A stretch of 54,646 nt of DNA from Desulfuromonadales bacterium (GTDB lineage: Bacteria > Desulfobacterota > Desulfuromonadia > Desulfuromonadales > Geopsychrobacteraceae): assembly GCA_019429255.1 (NCBI GenBank), contig JAHYIY010000017.1:1-54646 (forward strand), given 5' to 3'. A program made the position numbers and the translations under genes. The notes beneath the pieces are model-generated. The model was not told where the DNA came from. It was given only the letters and a program-made list of their open reading frames with translations, and did no database searches. Positions 46,224-54,646 of the stretch are shown here, piece by piece; position 1 is the first letter of the stretch, and each line of letters starts with the position of its first letter.

Positions 46224-46908
46224 AAAACCCATGGTGGTGGTGCACCAGTTGCATAAAAGGTTTCAGACTCCTGGTGGCGTTATTGATGTGCTGCGTGGTA
46301 TCGATCTGCAGATCAAGCGTAGCGAACGGGTCGCCGTGGTCGGGACCTCCGGTGCCGGCAAGACCACGCTGATGCATATTCTTGGTGGGCTTGATGCGCC
46401 AACCTCAGGTGAAGTCGTGGTCGAAGGGGAGAAGGTGTTTTCTTTGCGCGGTCAGGCCCTTGATGCTTTTCGTAATCGTACCGTCGGATTTGTCTTTCAA
46501 TTTCACCAGTTATTGCCGGAATTCAGCGCGCTGGAAAATGTCATGATGCCGCGCTTGATTGCTGGTGAATCGCGCAAGTTGGCCACCGAAAAAGCAGCAG
46601 ACATCCTCTCCGAGGTAGGCCTGACGCACCGATTGACCCATAAGCCCGGTGCCCTTTCCGGCGGGGAACAGCAGCGGGTGGCCATCGCCCGTGCGTTGGT
46701 CAACGAACCGCAATTGCTGTTGGCCGATGAACCTACCGGTAATCTGGATACCGGTACATCAGATGAGATCCTTGCCCTGCTCAACCGGATGCACAAAAGT
46801 CGTGGTCTGACGATGGTGATCGTAACCCACAACCTGCCGTTAGCTGCCGGTCTCGATCGTGTCCTGAGAATTGAGGATGGGGTGCTGGCAGGAGATGTTT
46901 TAAATTGA
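46216..46908 (+). CDS. lolD: Lipoprotein-releasing ABC transporter ATPase LolD
   Basis: Powers the LolC/E permease. The 230-residue ATPase has Walker A GTSGAGKTTLMH, the Q loop in FVFQFHQLLPEF, the signature LSGGEQQRVAIARAL, Walker B LLLADEPTGNLD, and the switch histidine in VIVTHN. The sequence is of the LolD/MacB/FtsE type, and the overlap with the permease gene identifies it. bamA follows after 63 bp. Confidence 0.95.
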   Translation: MTEKPMVVVHQLHKRFQTPGGVIDVLRGIDLQIKRSERVAVVGTSGAGKTTLMHILGGLDAPTSGEVVVEGEKVFSLRGQALDAFRNRTVGFVFQFHQLLPEFSALENVMMPRLIAGESRKLATEKAADILSEVGLTHRLTHKPGALSGGEQQRVAIARALVNEPQLLLADEPTGNLDTGTSDEILALLNRMHKSRGLTMVIVTHNLPLAAGLDRVLRIEDGVLAGDVLN

Positions 46909-46971
46909 TGTTGGCGACGCACTCTTCTATAATCTGCCCCTTGTTTGTTCCCATACCAGTTGAGGCTTTAG

Positions 46972-49218
46972 ATGTCTAGATCACTCATTGTTGCGCTGTT
47001 GCTGACGGTTGTTTCGGTCTTTTCAGCTGCGGCTGATGAATTCAGGGTAGCACAGGTGCAGATCGAGGGGAACCACCGGGTGGCTACGGCAGCCATCCGC
47101 GGAGCAATTTCGATCAACCCCGGTGACGTTGTCAGTTACGCCCTGGTCGATGAAAACTTGAGAAATATTTTTGCCCTCGGGGGTTTTTATGATGTGATCG
47201 CGCGGGTCGATGAGGCACAGGGGAGTAATATCCTGGTTTTTGCGTTGCAGGAACTTCCTTTGGTCAGAACCCTTGAGTTTCGTGACAATAAAAAACTGTC
47301 TGATCAGAAGCTGCGCGACAGCACCACTTTAAGGCCGCCGTTTATTTTTGACCACAACCGCGTCAGAAGCAGTGTTCAGGAATTGAAGAATGCCTATACC
47401 AAAGACGGTTATCACGCTGTTGAAATCACCACCCAGCTGGTTACGGACGATCGCGGTGAAGCGACACTGGTCTATCTGGTCGACGAAGGGCGGAAAATTC
47501 GCGTTAAGAACATCAACTTCAGCGGCAACAATGCGTTAAAGCGGCGGGCACTGCTGAAAAGCATCGAGACCAGGGAACGCTGGTTTTTGTCGTGGTTGAC
47601 GGGGCGTGGGGTCTATCTTGAAGAGGTCATGGAGATCGATGTCGAGCGGATTAAAATGGCCTATTATGATAGGGGATATCAGGACGTTATCGTTCAGCAA
47701 CCGATTGTCACCCTGGTTGATGATAAATATCTGACTATTGACATTGAAATTGATGAAGGCCGCCAATACCGTATCGGGGCTTTGAGTGTCAGTGGTGACC
47801 TGCTGTATCCACAGGATCAATTACTGCAGCAGGTGAAGCTCAAAGAAGGGGAGGTCTTCAGCCGTCTGGAACTGCGGGACAGTATTCTCGCCCTCACCGA
47901 CCTGTACGCTGATCGTGGCTATGCCTACGTTAATGTCGTGCCATTGACCACCAGAAAAGCTGACGAGTTGCTCTTTGATATTGAACTTGAGATCGAGCAG
48001 GGGGTGCAGGTGTCCATCGAACGGGTGGATATCAGTGGCAATGTCCGTACCCGCGACAAGGTCATCCGTCGTGAAATTCCAGTGATTGAAGGCGAACTGT
48101 ATAGTTCGAGCAAAATGAAGGAAGCCAATCGTCGGGTACGTAACCTCGGTTTTTTTGATGAAGTGCAGGTCACCGATCGCCCTGGCTCGGCTGAAGATCT
48201 GAGTGTCGTAGAGGTGGCGGTTGAAGAACGGCTGACCGGAACCTTTTCCATTGGTCTTGGCTATTCGTCGGTTGATAAATTGATGGCACAAGGGTCTATC
48301 TCTCAGGAGAACTTTCTTGGACGCGGTTTAAATCTCAATTTAAGTGGCTCCATCGGTTCCAAAAGTAATACCTACTCACTGGCGATAACCGATCCTTATT
48401 TTCTGGATACCGACTGGACCCTGGGCGGTGAGGTTTATCGATCGAAGCGTGAATACCGCGACTATGATGATGAGCGTACCGGTGGTGCAATCCGTGCAGG
48501 TCATCCGGTCAGCCGCAATTCTCGGGCATTTTTGACCTACCGCTACGAACAAAAGGATATTACTAATTTAAGTGCTGTTGCGCTGGCCAATCGATTTATT
48601 GCTGATCAGGCAGGCAGGTCAACTCTGTCATCGATAACCACCCAGTGGGTGCGAAACAGTACCGATTTTTTTGAGGATCCAAGCCGCGGCGGGGTTACCC
48701 GCATCAGCCTTGAGTATGCCGGCCTGGGCGGTACCGAGCATTTCTTGCGACCAATTGCTTCGCATCGCCATTTCTTTCCGCTGTTCTGGAGCACGGTTTT
48801 CTCTATTCACGGTGAGATTGGTTATATAACGTCGACCCGGGGTGATGATGACGTCTCCATCAGTGAGCGTTTTTATCTGGGAGGCATCAGAACCCTTCGC
48901 GGTTTTAAAACGCGGGAAGTAGGACCGCGCAGCGATGATGGTATTTATATCGGTGGTGAAAAGATGGGTTACTTCAATTTTGAATATCTTTTCCCCATCT
49001 ATCGCTCACTGGGTTTGCAGGGTGTCCTCTTTTACGATACCGGGAATGTCTGGACCGATGATGAAGAGTATTTTTCCGATATGCGCCACAGTGCCGGTGC
49101 CGGCATCCGTTGGCGCAGCCCCTTAGGTCCGTTGCGTTTTGAGTGGGGTTATAACCTTGACCCACGGGATGATGAGAAAAAAAGCGTGTTTGAATTCACT
49201 ATAGGACGACCTTTTTAA
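46972..49218 (+). CDS. bamA: Outer-membrane protein assembly factor BamA
   Basis: Central beta-barrel of the machinery that folds outer-membrane proteins. The 748 residues include a signal peptide (about 1-21), five POTRA domains (about 23-425, with repeated GN..-type starts such as IEGNHRV, FSGNNALKR and ISGNVRTRD), and a 16-stranded barrel. The barrel carries the conserved LRGFKTREVGPR loop and a C-terminal aromatic beta signal ending in phenylalanine (FEFTIGRPF). GAGG precedes the ATG. It is followed by skp and lpxD as in most Gram-negative bacteria. Confidence 0.97.
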   Translation: MSRSLIVALLLTVVSVFSAAADEFRVAQVQIEGNHRVATAAIRGAISINPGDVVSYALVDENLRNIFALGGFYDVIARVDEAQGSNILVFALQELPLVRTLEFRDNKKLSDQKLRDSTTLRPPFIFDHNRVRSSVQELKNAYTKDGYHAVEITTQLVTDDRGEATLVYLVDEGRKIRVKNINFSGNNALKRRALLKSIETRERWFLSWLTGRGVYLEEVMEIDVERIKMAYYDRGYQDVIVQQPIVTLVDDKYLTIDIEIDEGRQYRIGALSVSGDLLYPQDQLLQQVKLKEGEVFSRLELRDSILALTDLYADRGYAYVNVVPLTTRKADELLFDIELEIEQGVQVSIERVDISGNVRTRDKVIRREIPVIEGELYSSSKMKEANRRVRNLGFFDEVQVTDRPGSAEDLSVVEVAVEERLTGTFSIGLGYSSVDKLMAQGSISQENFLGRGLNLNLSGSIGSKSNTYSLAITDPYFLDTDWTLGGEVYRSKREYRDYDDERTGGAIRAGHPVSRNSRAFLTYRYEQKDITNLSAVALANRFIADQAGRSTLSSITTQWVRNSTDFFEDPSRGGVTRISLEYAGLGGTEHFLRPIASHRHFFPLFWSTVFSIHGEIGYITSTRGDDDVSISERFYLGGIRTLRGFKTREVGPRSDDGIYIGGEKMGYFNFEYLFPIYRSLGLQGVLFYDTGNVWTDDEEYFSDMRHSAGAGIRWRSPLGPLRFEWGYNLDPRDDEKKSVFEFTIGRPF

Positions 49219-49239
49219 AAACCATAACAAGGAGATATC

Positions 49240-49743
49240 ATGAAAAAAATCAGTATGCTACTTATTGCCCTTCTGCTTCTGGCGCTACCTGTTTTTGCGC
49301 AGAAAATTGGCTATGTTGATCTGCAGCGTGCCTTGAATCTGTCCAAGGCCGGCGTTGCTGCCAAACAACAGATGACGGAGCAGGTGCAGAAATACGAGGG
49401 TGAATTTAAAACCCGACAGGATGATGTGTTGCGGATGAAGGCTGATCTGGAAAAGCAGGCGGCGCTGTTGTCCGATAGTGCGCGCACGGAACGCGAGCGC
49501 GAATATCAGCGCCGCGTCACCGACCTGCAGCGTTTCCAGCAGGATATCCAGGAAGATCTGCAGCGCAAGGATGCCGAATATACCGGGCGGATTATCAATG
49601 AATTGTTTGCAGTCATGGAAAAGTTGGGTGCCGAAGGTGACTATACGATGATTATCGAGCGCAATGAAGGGGCCATCGTTTATGCTGACCCTAAATTTGA
49701 CCTGACCGCCGAGTTGATTAAGGCCTACGATGCTACCAAATAG
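49240..49743 (+). CDS. skp: Periplasmic chaperone Skp/OmpH
   Basis: Holds unfolded outer-membrane proteins in the periplasm. The 167 residues have a signal peptide cleaved after VFA (about residue 20), the start QKIGYVDLQRALNLSKAG typical of the family, and a long charged coiled coil (about 40-130, QRRVTDLQRFQQDIQEDLQR). A C-terminal strand-rich part (YTMIIERNEGAIVYADPKFD) completes the trimer core. AAGGAG precedes the ATG; it is 21 bp from bamA and 26 bp from lpxD. Confidence 0.94.
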   Translation: MKKISMLLIALLLLALPVFAQKIGYVDLQRALNLSKAGVAAKQQMTEQVQKYEGEFKTRQDDVLRMKADLEKQAALLSDSARTEREREYQRRVTDLQRFQQDIQEDLQRKDAEYTGRIINELFAVMEKLGAEGDYTMIIERNEGAIVYADPKFDLTAELIKAYDATK

Positions 49744-49769
49744 TCGCGCTGTAATGGTAGGAGATTAAT

Positions 49770-50813
49770 ATGGCAACATTGGCCGAGCTGGCACAACTGG
49801 TCCAGGGGGAGGTTCATGGGGATCCGACAATTCAGATATCGCGGGTAGCTTCGATTGACCGAGCCGCTGAAGGTGATATCACCTTTGTTGCCAATCCTAA
49901 GTATCTGCCGCATTTAAAAGGTTGCCGCGCTTCGGCGGTTATTGTCGCCCCTGGGGTTGATGTCAGCGAGCGTCATGTCATTGTCACCGCCAATCCATAT
50001 CTGGCGTTTGCCAAAGTTCTGAGCTTTTTGCATCGTGGTACCAGGGCCGCTGCAGGTGTTATGCCCGGCGCACAGGTTGCTGCCAGCGCCAGCATTGATG
50101 CAACTGCCACAATTCATCCCGGCTGCGTGGTGGGTGAAGCTGTTGTGGTCGGTGCCCGAACGATACTGCATTCCGGTGTGTGCCTATATGATGATGTCGT
50201 GATTGGTGCTGATTGTTGTCTGCATGCTAATGTGGTGGTTCGTGAAAGTTGCCGGTTGGGTGATCGGGTTATTTTACAACCGTCGGCAGTGATCGGTTCC
50301 GATGGCTTCGGTTTTGCCCCCGCTGGCACCGGATATTTCAAGATTCCTCAAGTGGGAATTGTCGTCATTGAAGATGATGTTGAAATCGGTGCCAACTCCT
50401 GTGTTGATCGCGCAACCCTGGGCGAAACCCGTGTGCGGCGCGGCACCAAAGTCGACAATCTGGTGCAAATCGGTCACAATGTCGATATCGGGGAAGACTG
50501 CATCATTGTTGCCCAGGTCGGATTTGCCGGCAGCACGCGTATTGGCAAACACTGTACTTTCGGGGGGCAGGCTGCTGTTGCCGGGCATCTGAAGGTGGGG
50601 GACAATGTCACTATTGGCGCCCGTGGTGGCGTCAGTGGTGATCTGGAGGCGCCCTATCAAGTGCTGTCTGGTCTTCCGTTGATGCCCCACAAGGAATGGC
50701 TGCGTTCGACCATGACGCTGCCAAAGTTGCCGGACATGCGTAAAGATGTCCTGCAACTAAAAAAACGTGTCGATGAATTGGAAGCACTGCTGAAGGAGGA
50801 TGGACGTGCTTGA
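49770..50813 (+). CDS. lpxD: UDP-3-O-acylglucosamine N-acyltransferase
   Basis: Adds the second (N-linked) acyl chain in lipid A synthesis. Of 347 residues, the N-terminal part (about 1-100) is the uridine-binding domain ([20 protein letters not shown]). The middle is a left-handed beta helix of hexapeptide repeats, with the catalytic histidine in [14 protein letters not shown]. The C-terminus is helical ([20 protein letters not shown]). AGGAG precedes the ATG. It overlaps the fabZ start by eight bases. Confidence 0.96.
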   Translation: MATLAELAQLVQGEVHGDPTIQISRVASIDRAAEGDITFVANPKYLPHLKGCRASAVIVAPGVDVSERHVIVTANPYLAFAKVLSFLHRGTRAAAGVMPGAQVAASASIDATATIHPGCVVGEAVVVGARTILHSGVCLYDDVVIGADCCLHANVVVRESCRLGDRVILQPSAVIGSDGFGFAPAGTGYFKIPQVGIVVIEDDVEIGANSCVDRATLGETRVRRGTKVDNLVQIGHNVDIGEDCIIVAQVGFAGSTRIGKHCTFGGQAAVAGHLKVGDNVTIGARGGVSGDLEAPYQVLSGLPLMPHKEWLRSTMTLPKLPDMRKDVLQLKKRVDELEALLKEDGRA

Positions 50814-51243
50814 ATTGAATATACAGCAGATCATAGAGATTCTTCCCCACCGTTATCCGTTTCTGCTGGTGGATCGGATCGAAGAAGTCGAAGAGGGGAA
50901 GAGGGTCAATGGTTACAAAAACGTGACCATCAATGAGCCTTTTTTTCAGGGACATTTCCCCGGGCACCCGATCATGCCGGGGGTGCTGATCCTCGAAGCG
51001 ATGGCTCAGGTGGGCGGCGCTTATGTGACGGTGGTCGATCAAATTGAAAAAGACCGCGTTACCTACTTTGTCGGTATTGACAAGGCTCGTTTCCGTAAGC
51101 CGGTCATGCCTGGCGATGTCCTGCGGATGGAGCTGGATCTTTTGTCACGTCGGCGCGGTATTTATCAGTTTCAAGGCAATGCCTATGTCGGCGATACCCT
51201 GGTCGCAGAAGCGGAACTGAAGGCGACTTTTGCCAAAAAATAA
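50806..51243 (+). CDS. fabZ: 3-hydroxyacyl-[acyl-carrier-protein] dehydratase FabZ
   Basis: Dehydrates 3-hydroxyacyl-ACP in fatty acid synthesis; it shares its 3-hydroxyacyl-ACP substrate with LpxA and LpxD. The 145 residues contain [43 protein letters not shown] with the catalytic histidine and glutamate, and [17 protein letters not shown]. An ATG at 50800 directly abuts the GGAGG, so the GTG at 50806, six bases after it, was chosen. It lies between lpxD and lpxA, the standard order. Confidence 0.95.
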   Translation: MLELNIQQIIEILPHRYPFLLVDRIEEVEEGKRVNGYKNVTINEPFFQGHFPGHPIMPGVLILEAMAQVGGAYVTVVDQIEKDRVTYFVGIDKARFRKPVMPGDVLRMELDLLSRRRGIYQFQGNAYVGDTLVAEAELKATFAKK

Positions 51244-51262
51244 ATTTTCAATGGAGCTATCC

Positions 51263-52036
51263 ATGATTCATCCTACAGCCATTATCGCCCCAGGTGCCAA
51301 ATTACATGCGAGTGTTACTGTCGGCCCTTATTCGGTGATCGGCGAACACGTCTGCATAGGTGAGGGGACAACAGTAGCACCCCATGTGGTTATTGAAGGA
51401 CGAACCGAGATCGGCTGTTTCAACCAGATATTTCAGTTTGCGTCGATTGGCGCAGTTCCGCAGGATCTCAAATTCATGGGGGAAGAATCAACCCTGAAGA
51501 TTGGTGATCGTAACCGCATCAGGGAGTTTACTACCATCCACCTGGGTACGGAAGAAGGTGGTAGTGTGACCACTGTTGGCAATGATTGTCTGTTGATGGC
51601 CTATTCCCATGTGGCGCATGATTGTATCGTCGGCAACCACGTGATCCTTGCCAACGCCGCGACGTTGGCTGGTCATGTCCAGGTTGATGATTACGCTATC
51701 CTCGGTGGACTCTCTGCGGTTCATCAGTTTGCCCGGGTGGGCTGTCATGTCATGGCCAGTGGTGGATCGATGATTGCTCAGGATGTGGCGCCGTTTTCCA
51801 TTGTTCAGGGTGATCGTGCCAAAACGGTGGGACTAAATACCACTGGACTAAAACGCAGGGGCTTTACTGATGAGGCGTTGGCAACCATCAAAAAACTGTA
51901 TAAATTGGTATTTCGTTCCAATCTGAAGCTGGAAGAGGCAATTGCTACCATCGAAAATGAATTTGACACAACAGCTAATGAAGTGGCAATTTATCTGGAC
52001 TTTCTTAAATCGAGTGAACGCGGACTGGCGCGCTAA
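51263..52036 (+). CDS. lpxA: UDP-N-acetylglucosamine O-acyltransferase
   Basis: First step of lipid A synthesis: adds 3-hydroxyacyl to UDP-GlcNAc. The 257 residues begin MIHPTAIIAPGAKLHASVTV, followed by a hexapeptide beta helix. The catalytic histidine is in MAYSHVAHDCIVGNHV. The C-terminal helical part includes RAKTVGLNTTGLKRRGF. The frame is open from 51230, but GGAG six bases before the ATG at 51263 sets the start. A terminator-like hairpin follows before lpxB. Confidence 0.96.
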   Translation: MIHPTAIIAPGAKLHASVTVGPYSVIGEHVCIGEGTTVAPHVVIEGRTEIGCFNQIFQFASIGAVPQDLKFMGEESTLKIGDRNRIREFTTIHLGTEEGGSVTTVGNDCLLMAYSHVAHDCIVGNHVILANAATLAGHVQVDDYAILGGLSAVHQFARVGCHVMASGGSMIAQDVAPFSIVQGDRAKTVGLNTTGLKRRGFTDEALATIKKLYKLVFRSNLKLEEAIATIENEFDTTANEVAIYLDFLKSSERGLAR

Positions 52037-52054
52037 GAAACTCATTTTAAATGA

Positions 52055-52105
52055 TAAAACAGAAGTTGTGAGAACCGTAATCGGCTCTTTCCTTCTGTTT
52101 TTTTT
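52055..52105 (+). terminator. Terminator-like hairpin between lpxA and lpxB
   Basis: AAAACAGAAG and CTTCTGTTTT close a long stem with inner pairs GAACCG/CGGCTC, and a run of eight T follows. It lies inside an otherwise continuous lipid A gene order, so it probably reduces lpxB-msbA expression or acts as an attenuator. Confidence 0.7.
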
Positions 52106-52121
52106 ATAGGATGACAATCTG

Positions 52122-53294
52122 TTGAATACTTCTTCTGCTAAGCGTCGTGTCATGATTGTTGCGGGAGAGTCTTCCGGCGATCTTCATGGCAGCAACTTGC
52201 TTAAAGCCGCAGCGGACAAATACCCCAATATCAGCTTTTTTGGGGTTGGTGGCAGTCGTATGCAGGCGAACGGTTGTGACATTCTGATCCCATCCGATGA
52301 ATTATCGGTGATGGGGGTGACCGAGGTGTTGGGACGTTTGCCCGGCATCATCAGGCGTTTTCGCCGGTTGGCGGCCCTTCTGAAATCATCTAATCCGCCG
52401 GATCTGCTGGTGTTGATTGATTTTCCCGATTTTAATCTGCGTCTGGCCAAAGTAGCTAAAGGGGCGGGGGTGCCGGTTCTTTACTACATCAGCCCCAAGG
52501 TCTGGGCCTGGCGTTCGGGTCGGGCACGTACTATTGCCGGACGTGTTGATCGCCTGGCGCTGATTTTTCCTTTTGAAGCCGAAATTTATGCTCCCTATCA
52601 GGTGCGCACCGAGTATGTGGGAAATCCGCTGCTGGATGAATTTAGCGCACGTCCCCAAGGGCTGGATATCAGGCAGCAACTTGACATATCGGCGCAAGTT
52701 AAAATCGTCGGAATTTTTCCAGGCAGCCGGCAGAGTGAGTTGACCTATATTTTTGCTACTCTGGTGGCGGCAGCAAAACGGATTCATGAGGAAGATCAGC
52801 TTGTTGAGTTTGTCATGCCGGTGGCACCCTCACTGCGGCGCAGCGAGCTGGAAAGTCGCCTGGCTGATATCCGGTTGCCTATCCATCTGGTCGAGGATGA
52901 TATTTATGCTGTTGCAGCAGCCTGCCAGGCGGTGTTGACTGTATCCGGTACGGTTACCCTGCAGTTGGCGTTGGTTGGAACGCCAATGGCAATAGTTTAT
53001 AAAGTGGCCCCTCTGAGTTATGTTATTGGACGACGACTGATCAAGATTCCTTATGCCGGACTACCCAATATTATTGCCGGTCGCGAAATAGTTCGGGAAT
53101 TCATTCAGGATGATTCCGACCCTGAGGCGTTGAAAGCTGAAATGCTGCGACTACTCAATGATCCTCCTTATAATCAGCAGGTGCGGGATGATCTGGCCTT
53201 GGTGCGAAAGCGCCTCGGTGCGCCCGGATGTTCTGGGCGGGTTGCTGATATGGTCGCCGACATGGTTGGTGCTGAACCAAAAGAGAGTGCGTAA
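52122..53294 (+). CDS. lpxB: Lipid-A-disaccharide synthase
   Basis: Joins UDP-2,3-diacylglucosamine and lipid X to make the lipid A disaccharide. The 390 residues contain MIVAGESSGDLHGSNLLKA, FFGVGGSRMQANG, VLIDFPDFNLRLAK, YYISPKVWAWRSGR, PFEAEIYAPY, EYVGNPLLDEF and LTVSGTVTLQLALVGTPM. The start is taken as TTG 52122 with AGGA ten bases before; an ATG at 52152 would start directly at MIVAGESSGD. It follows a terminator-like hairpin, and msbA starts four bases after its stop. Confidence 0.95.
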   Translation: MNTSSAKRRVMIVAGESSGDLHGSNLLKAAADKYPNISFFGVGGSRMQANGCDILIPSDELSVMGVTEVLGRLPGIIRRFRRLAALLKSSNPPDLLVLIDFPDFNLRLAKVAKGAGVPVLYYISPKVWAWRSGRARTIAGRVDRLALIFPFEAEIYAPYQVRTEYVGNPLLDEFSARPQGLDIRQQLDISAQVKIVGIFPGSRQSELTYIFATLVAAAKRIHEEDQLVEFVMPVAPSLRRSELESRLADIRLPIHLVEDDIYAVAAACQAVLTVSGTVTLQLALVGTPMAIVYKVAPLSYVIGRRLIKIPYAGLPNIIAGREIVREFIQDDSDPEALKAEMLRLLNDPPYNQQVRDDLALVRKRLGAPGCSGRVADMVADMVGAEPKESA

Positions 53295-53298
53295 CCGG

Positions 53299-54646
53299 AT
53301 GGACAAAGAAAGAAACATCTATGTGCGGATTGTTTCCTATGCCGCTCCCTATAAGTGGATCATTGCCCTGTCGATGGTCGCTTCCCTTGGCGTGGCAGGC
53401 TCTGATGCCCTGATTGCCTATCTGGTAAAACCCTTTATTGATGAGTTGATTGTTGCCGGCAATCTGGCCCTTGTCCAGTTGGTCCCCTTTCTGGTTGTTG
53501 GTATTGCTGCGTTCAAAGGTGGCTCGCGTTATGTGCAGGAATATTATGTACGCATCGCCGGCCAGCGGGCCATTCAGGACATTCGCAACGAACTTTTCGG
53601 CCATACCATGCAGTTGTCCATGCGCCATTATGTGACCAAATCATCGGGCAATTTAATGTCGCGTATCCTCAATGATGTTAATATGATGCAATCAGTTCTT
53701 GCTGAGGTGCTGGTCACCTTGCTGCGCGAACTGGTTACCCTTATCGTGTTGATCGGCTACGCTTTTTACCTTGATTGGCGCATGACGTTATTCGCCTTTG
53801 TGGTGATCCCGGCCGCCGTTGTCCCCGCTGCCGCCATCGGCAAACAGATAAAAAAATATTCCCGCCGCGGCCAGGCAGCCATGGGTGATCTGACTGCCGT
53901 GCTGGAGCAAAGTTTTTCTGGTATTAAAGTGATTAAAGCTTTTGGTACAGAAAGCCAGGAAGTCAGCAAGTTTGTCCGCGTTAATGCCGGCTATTATTCG
54001 TTTGTTCGCCGGACAATTCGTTATGCGGCAGCAACTTCCCCGCTGATGGAAATCATGACCGCCATCGGGGTGGCGTTTGTGCTCTGGTATGGTTTAAACC
54101 GGGTCATGGCTGGGGCAATTACCCAGGGCGAAATGTTCTCCCTGTTAACGGCCATTGTCCTGCTGTATACCCCCCTGAAACGTCTGACAAAAGTGAATAA
54201 TACCATTCAGCAGGCTCTTGGCGCCGCCGAACGGGTATTTGAAGTACTCGACAGTGCCCCGGAAGTTGTTGATGCGCCGGATGCCATTGAATTGAGGGAA
54301 TGCCATGGCCAGGTGACCTTTGACCGGGTGACCTTTGCCTACGAAGAGGAAGCGGTGCTGCAGGAATTTTCTGTATCAGCGAACCCCGGTGAGGTAATTG
54401 CCCTGGTTGGGCCCAGTGGTGCCGGCAAAAGTACCTTTATCGGTCTGCTCAATCGTTATTACGACCCGCAACAGGGGCGCATCCTCATCGATGGCAATGA
54501 TCTGCGCAGTCTGACGCAAAAAAGCCTGCATCAGCATCTGGCCCTGGTCGATCAGGAAACCTTTCTTTTTAACGACACCCTGGCCAATAATATCCGCTAT
54601 AGTTTTCCTGACGCGCCCCTGGAAGCGGTTAAGGAGGCAGCCAGGC
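53299..54646 (+). CDS. msbA: Lipid A export ABC transporter MsbA, 3' end missing
   Basis: Flips lipid A-core across the inner membrane. The visible 449 codons include the six-segment transmembrane domain (from MDKERNIYVRIVSYAAPYKW to about residue 310). The coupling region GIKVIKAFGTE, ALGAAERVFEVL, VTFDRVTFAYEEE and Walker A VGPSGAGKSTFIGLL follow, with the Q loop in LALVDQETFLFNDTL. The window ends before the signature and Walker B motifs, so the gene is partial only by truncation of the window. Four bases after lpxB. Confidence 0.93.
   Translation, partial: MDKERNIYVRIVSYAAPYKWIIALSMVASLGVAGSDALIAYLVKPFIDELIVAGNLALVQLVPFLVVGIAAFKGGSRYVQEYYVRIAGQRAIQDIRNELFGHTMQLSMRHYVTKSSGNLMSRILNDVNMMQSVLAEVLVTLLRELVTLIVLIGYAFYLDWRMTLFAFVVIPAAVVPAAAIGKQIKKYSRRGQAAMGDLTAVLEQSFSGIKVIKAFGTESQEVSKFVRVNAGYYSFVRRTIRYAAATSPLMEIMTAIGVAFVLWYGLNRVMAGAITQGEMFSLLTAIVLLYTPLKRLTKVNNTIQQALGAAERVFEVLDSAPEVVDAPDAIELRECHGQVTFDRVTFAYEEEAVLQEFSVSANPGEVIALVGPSGAGKSTFIGLLNRYYDPQQGRILIDGNDLRSLTQKSLHQHLALVDQETFLFNDTLANNIRYSFPDAPLEAVKEAAR

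Overview
The window looks like a chromosomal segment of a Gram-negative deltaproteobacterium of the Desulfuromonadales type (Geobacter, Desulfuromonas or Pelobacter relatives). That assignment is an inference. It rests on moderate GC, the aromatic cluster running into cmk and rpsA, an ihfB downstream of rpsA, a single LolC/E-type permease with LolD feeding into bamA-skp-lpxD-fabZ-lpxA-lpxB-msbA, and many ATGA or TGATG gene overlaps. Almost all of it is housekeeping core genome. No rRNA, tRNA, CRISPR array, phage or intact insertion sequence was seen.

Layout. 1-1054: a thiol-disulfide protein of DsbC type on the minus strand. 1089-5270: leuB with a promoter and terminator-like leader, truA, rplM-rpsI, argC. 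5326-5899: two short overlapping ORFs that may be a decaying gene. 6106-14643: queA-tgt-yajC-secD-secF (queuosine and Sec export), a TPR protein, recJ and a divergent murB. 14653-15165: a nest of small palindromic repeats, including two copies of a roughly 130-bp element. 15320-18913: an integron-type gene-cassette array with five recognisable attC sites and no integrase in the window. Its cassettes carry a HigB/Gp49-like toxin and HI1420-type antitoxin, a PhzF-family enzyme, a small lipoprotein, an unrecognised 251-residue protein, and a lysine-rich ORF broken at an 11-A run. 19080-26356: an aminotransferase (minus strand) diverging from pheA-tyrA-aroA-cmk-rpsA. 26418-30377: sppA, ihfB, then an RluA-family gene, lgt and a HAD hydrolase in overlapping order.

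30374-34770 is a minus-strand operon forming a partner-switching signalling unit: a small membrane protein, a 1074-residue solute-symporter/STAC/GAF/SpoIIE-phosphatase fusion, a STAS antagonist and an RsbW-like kinase. No sigma factor is nearby. 35031-43357 is a long overlapping plus-strand operon: a TPR lipoprotein, a LolB-like lipoprotein, a peptide-binding protein, permease B, a stand-alone MshEN-domain protein, permease C, a small unknown protein, mutM and a hotdog thioesterase. No ABC ATPase for the peptide transporter is present. 43406-54646: lysS, lipoprotein export (lolC/E, lolD), outer-membrane protein assembly (bamA, skp) and lipid A synthesis (lpxD, fabZ, lpxA, lpxB, and msbA cut by the window end).

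The most interesting parts are the integrase-less cassette array bracketed by related repeats, the symporter-phosphatase partner-switching operon, and the MshEN protein placed between two permease genes. All functional statements are from sequence reading only; no database search was run.
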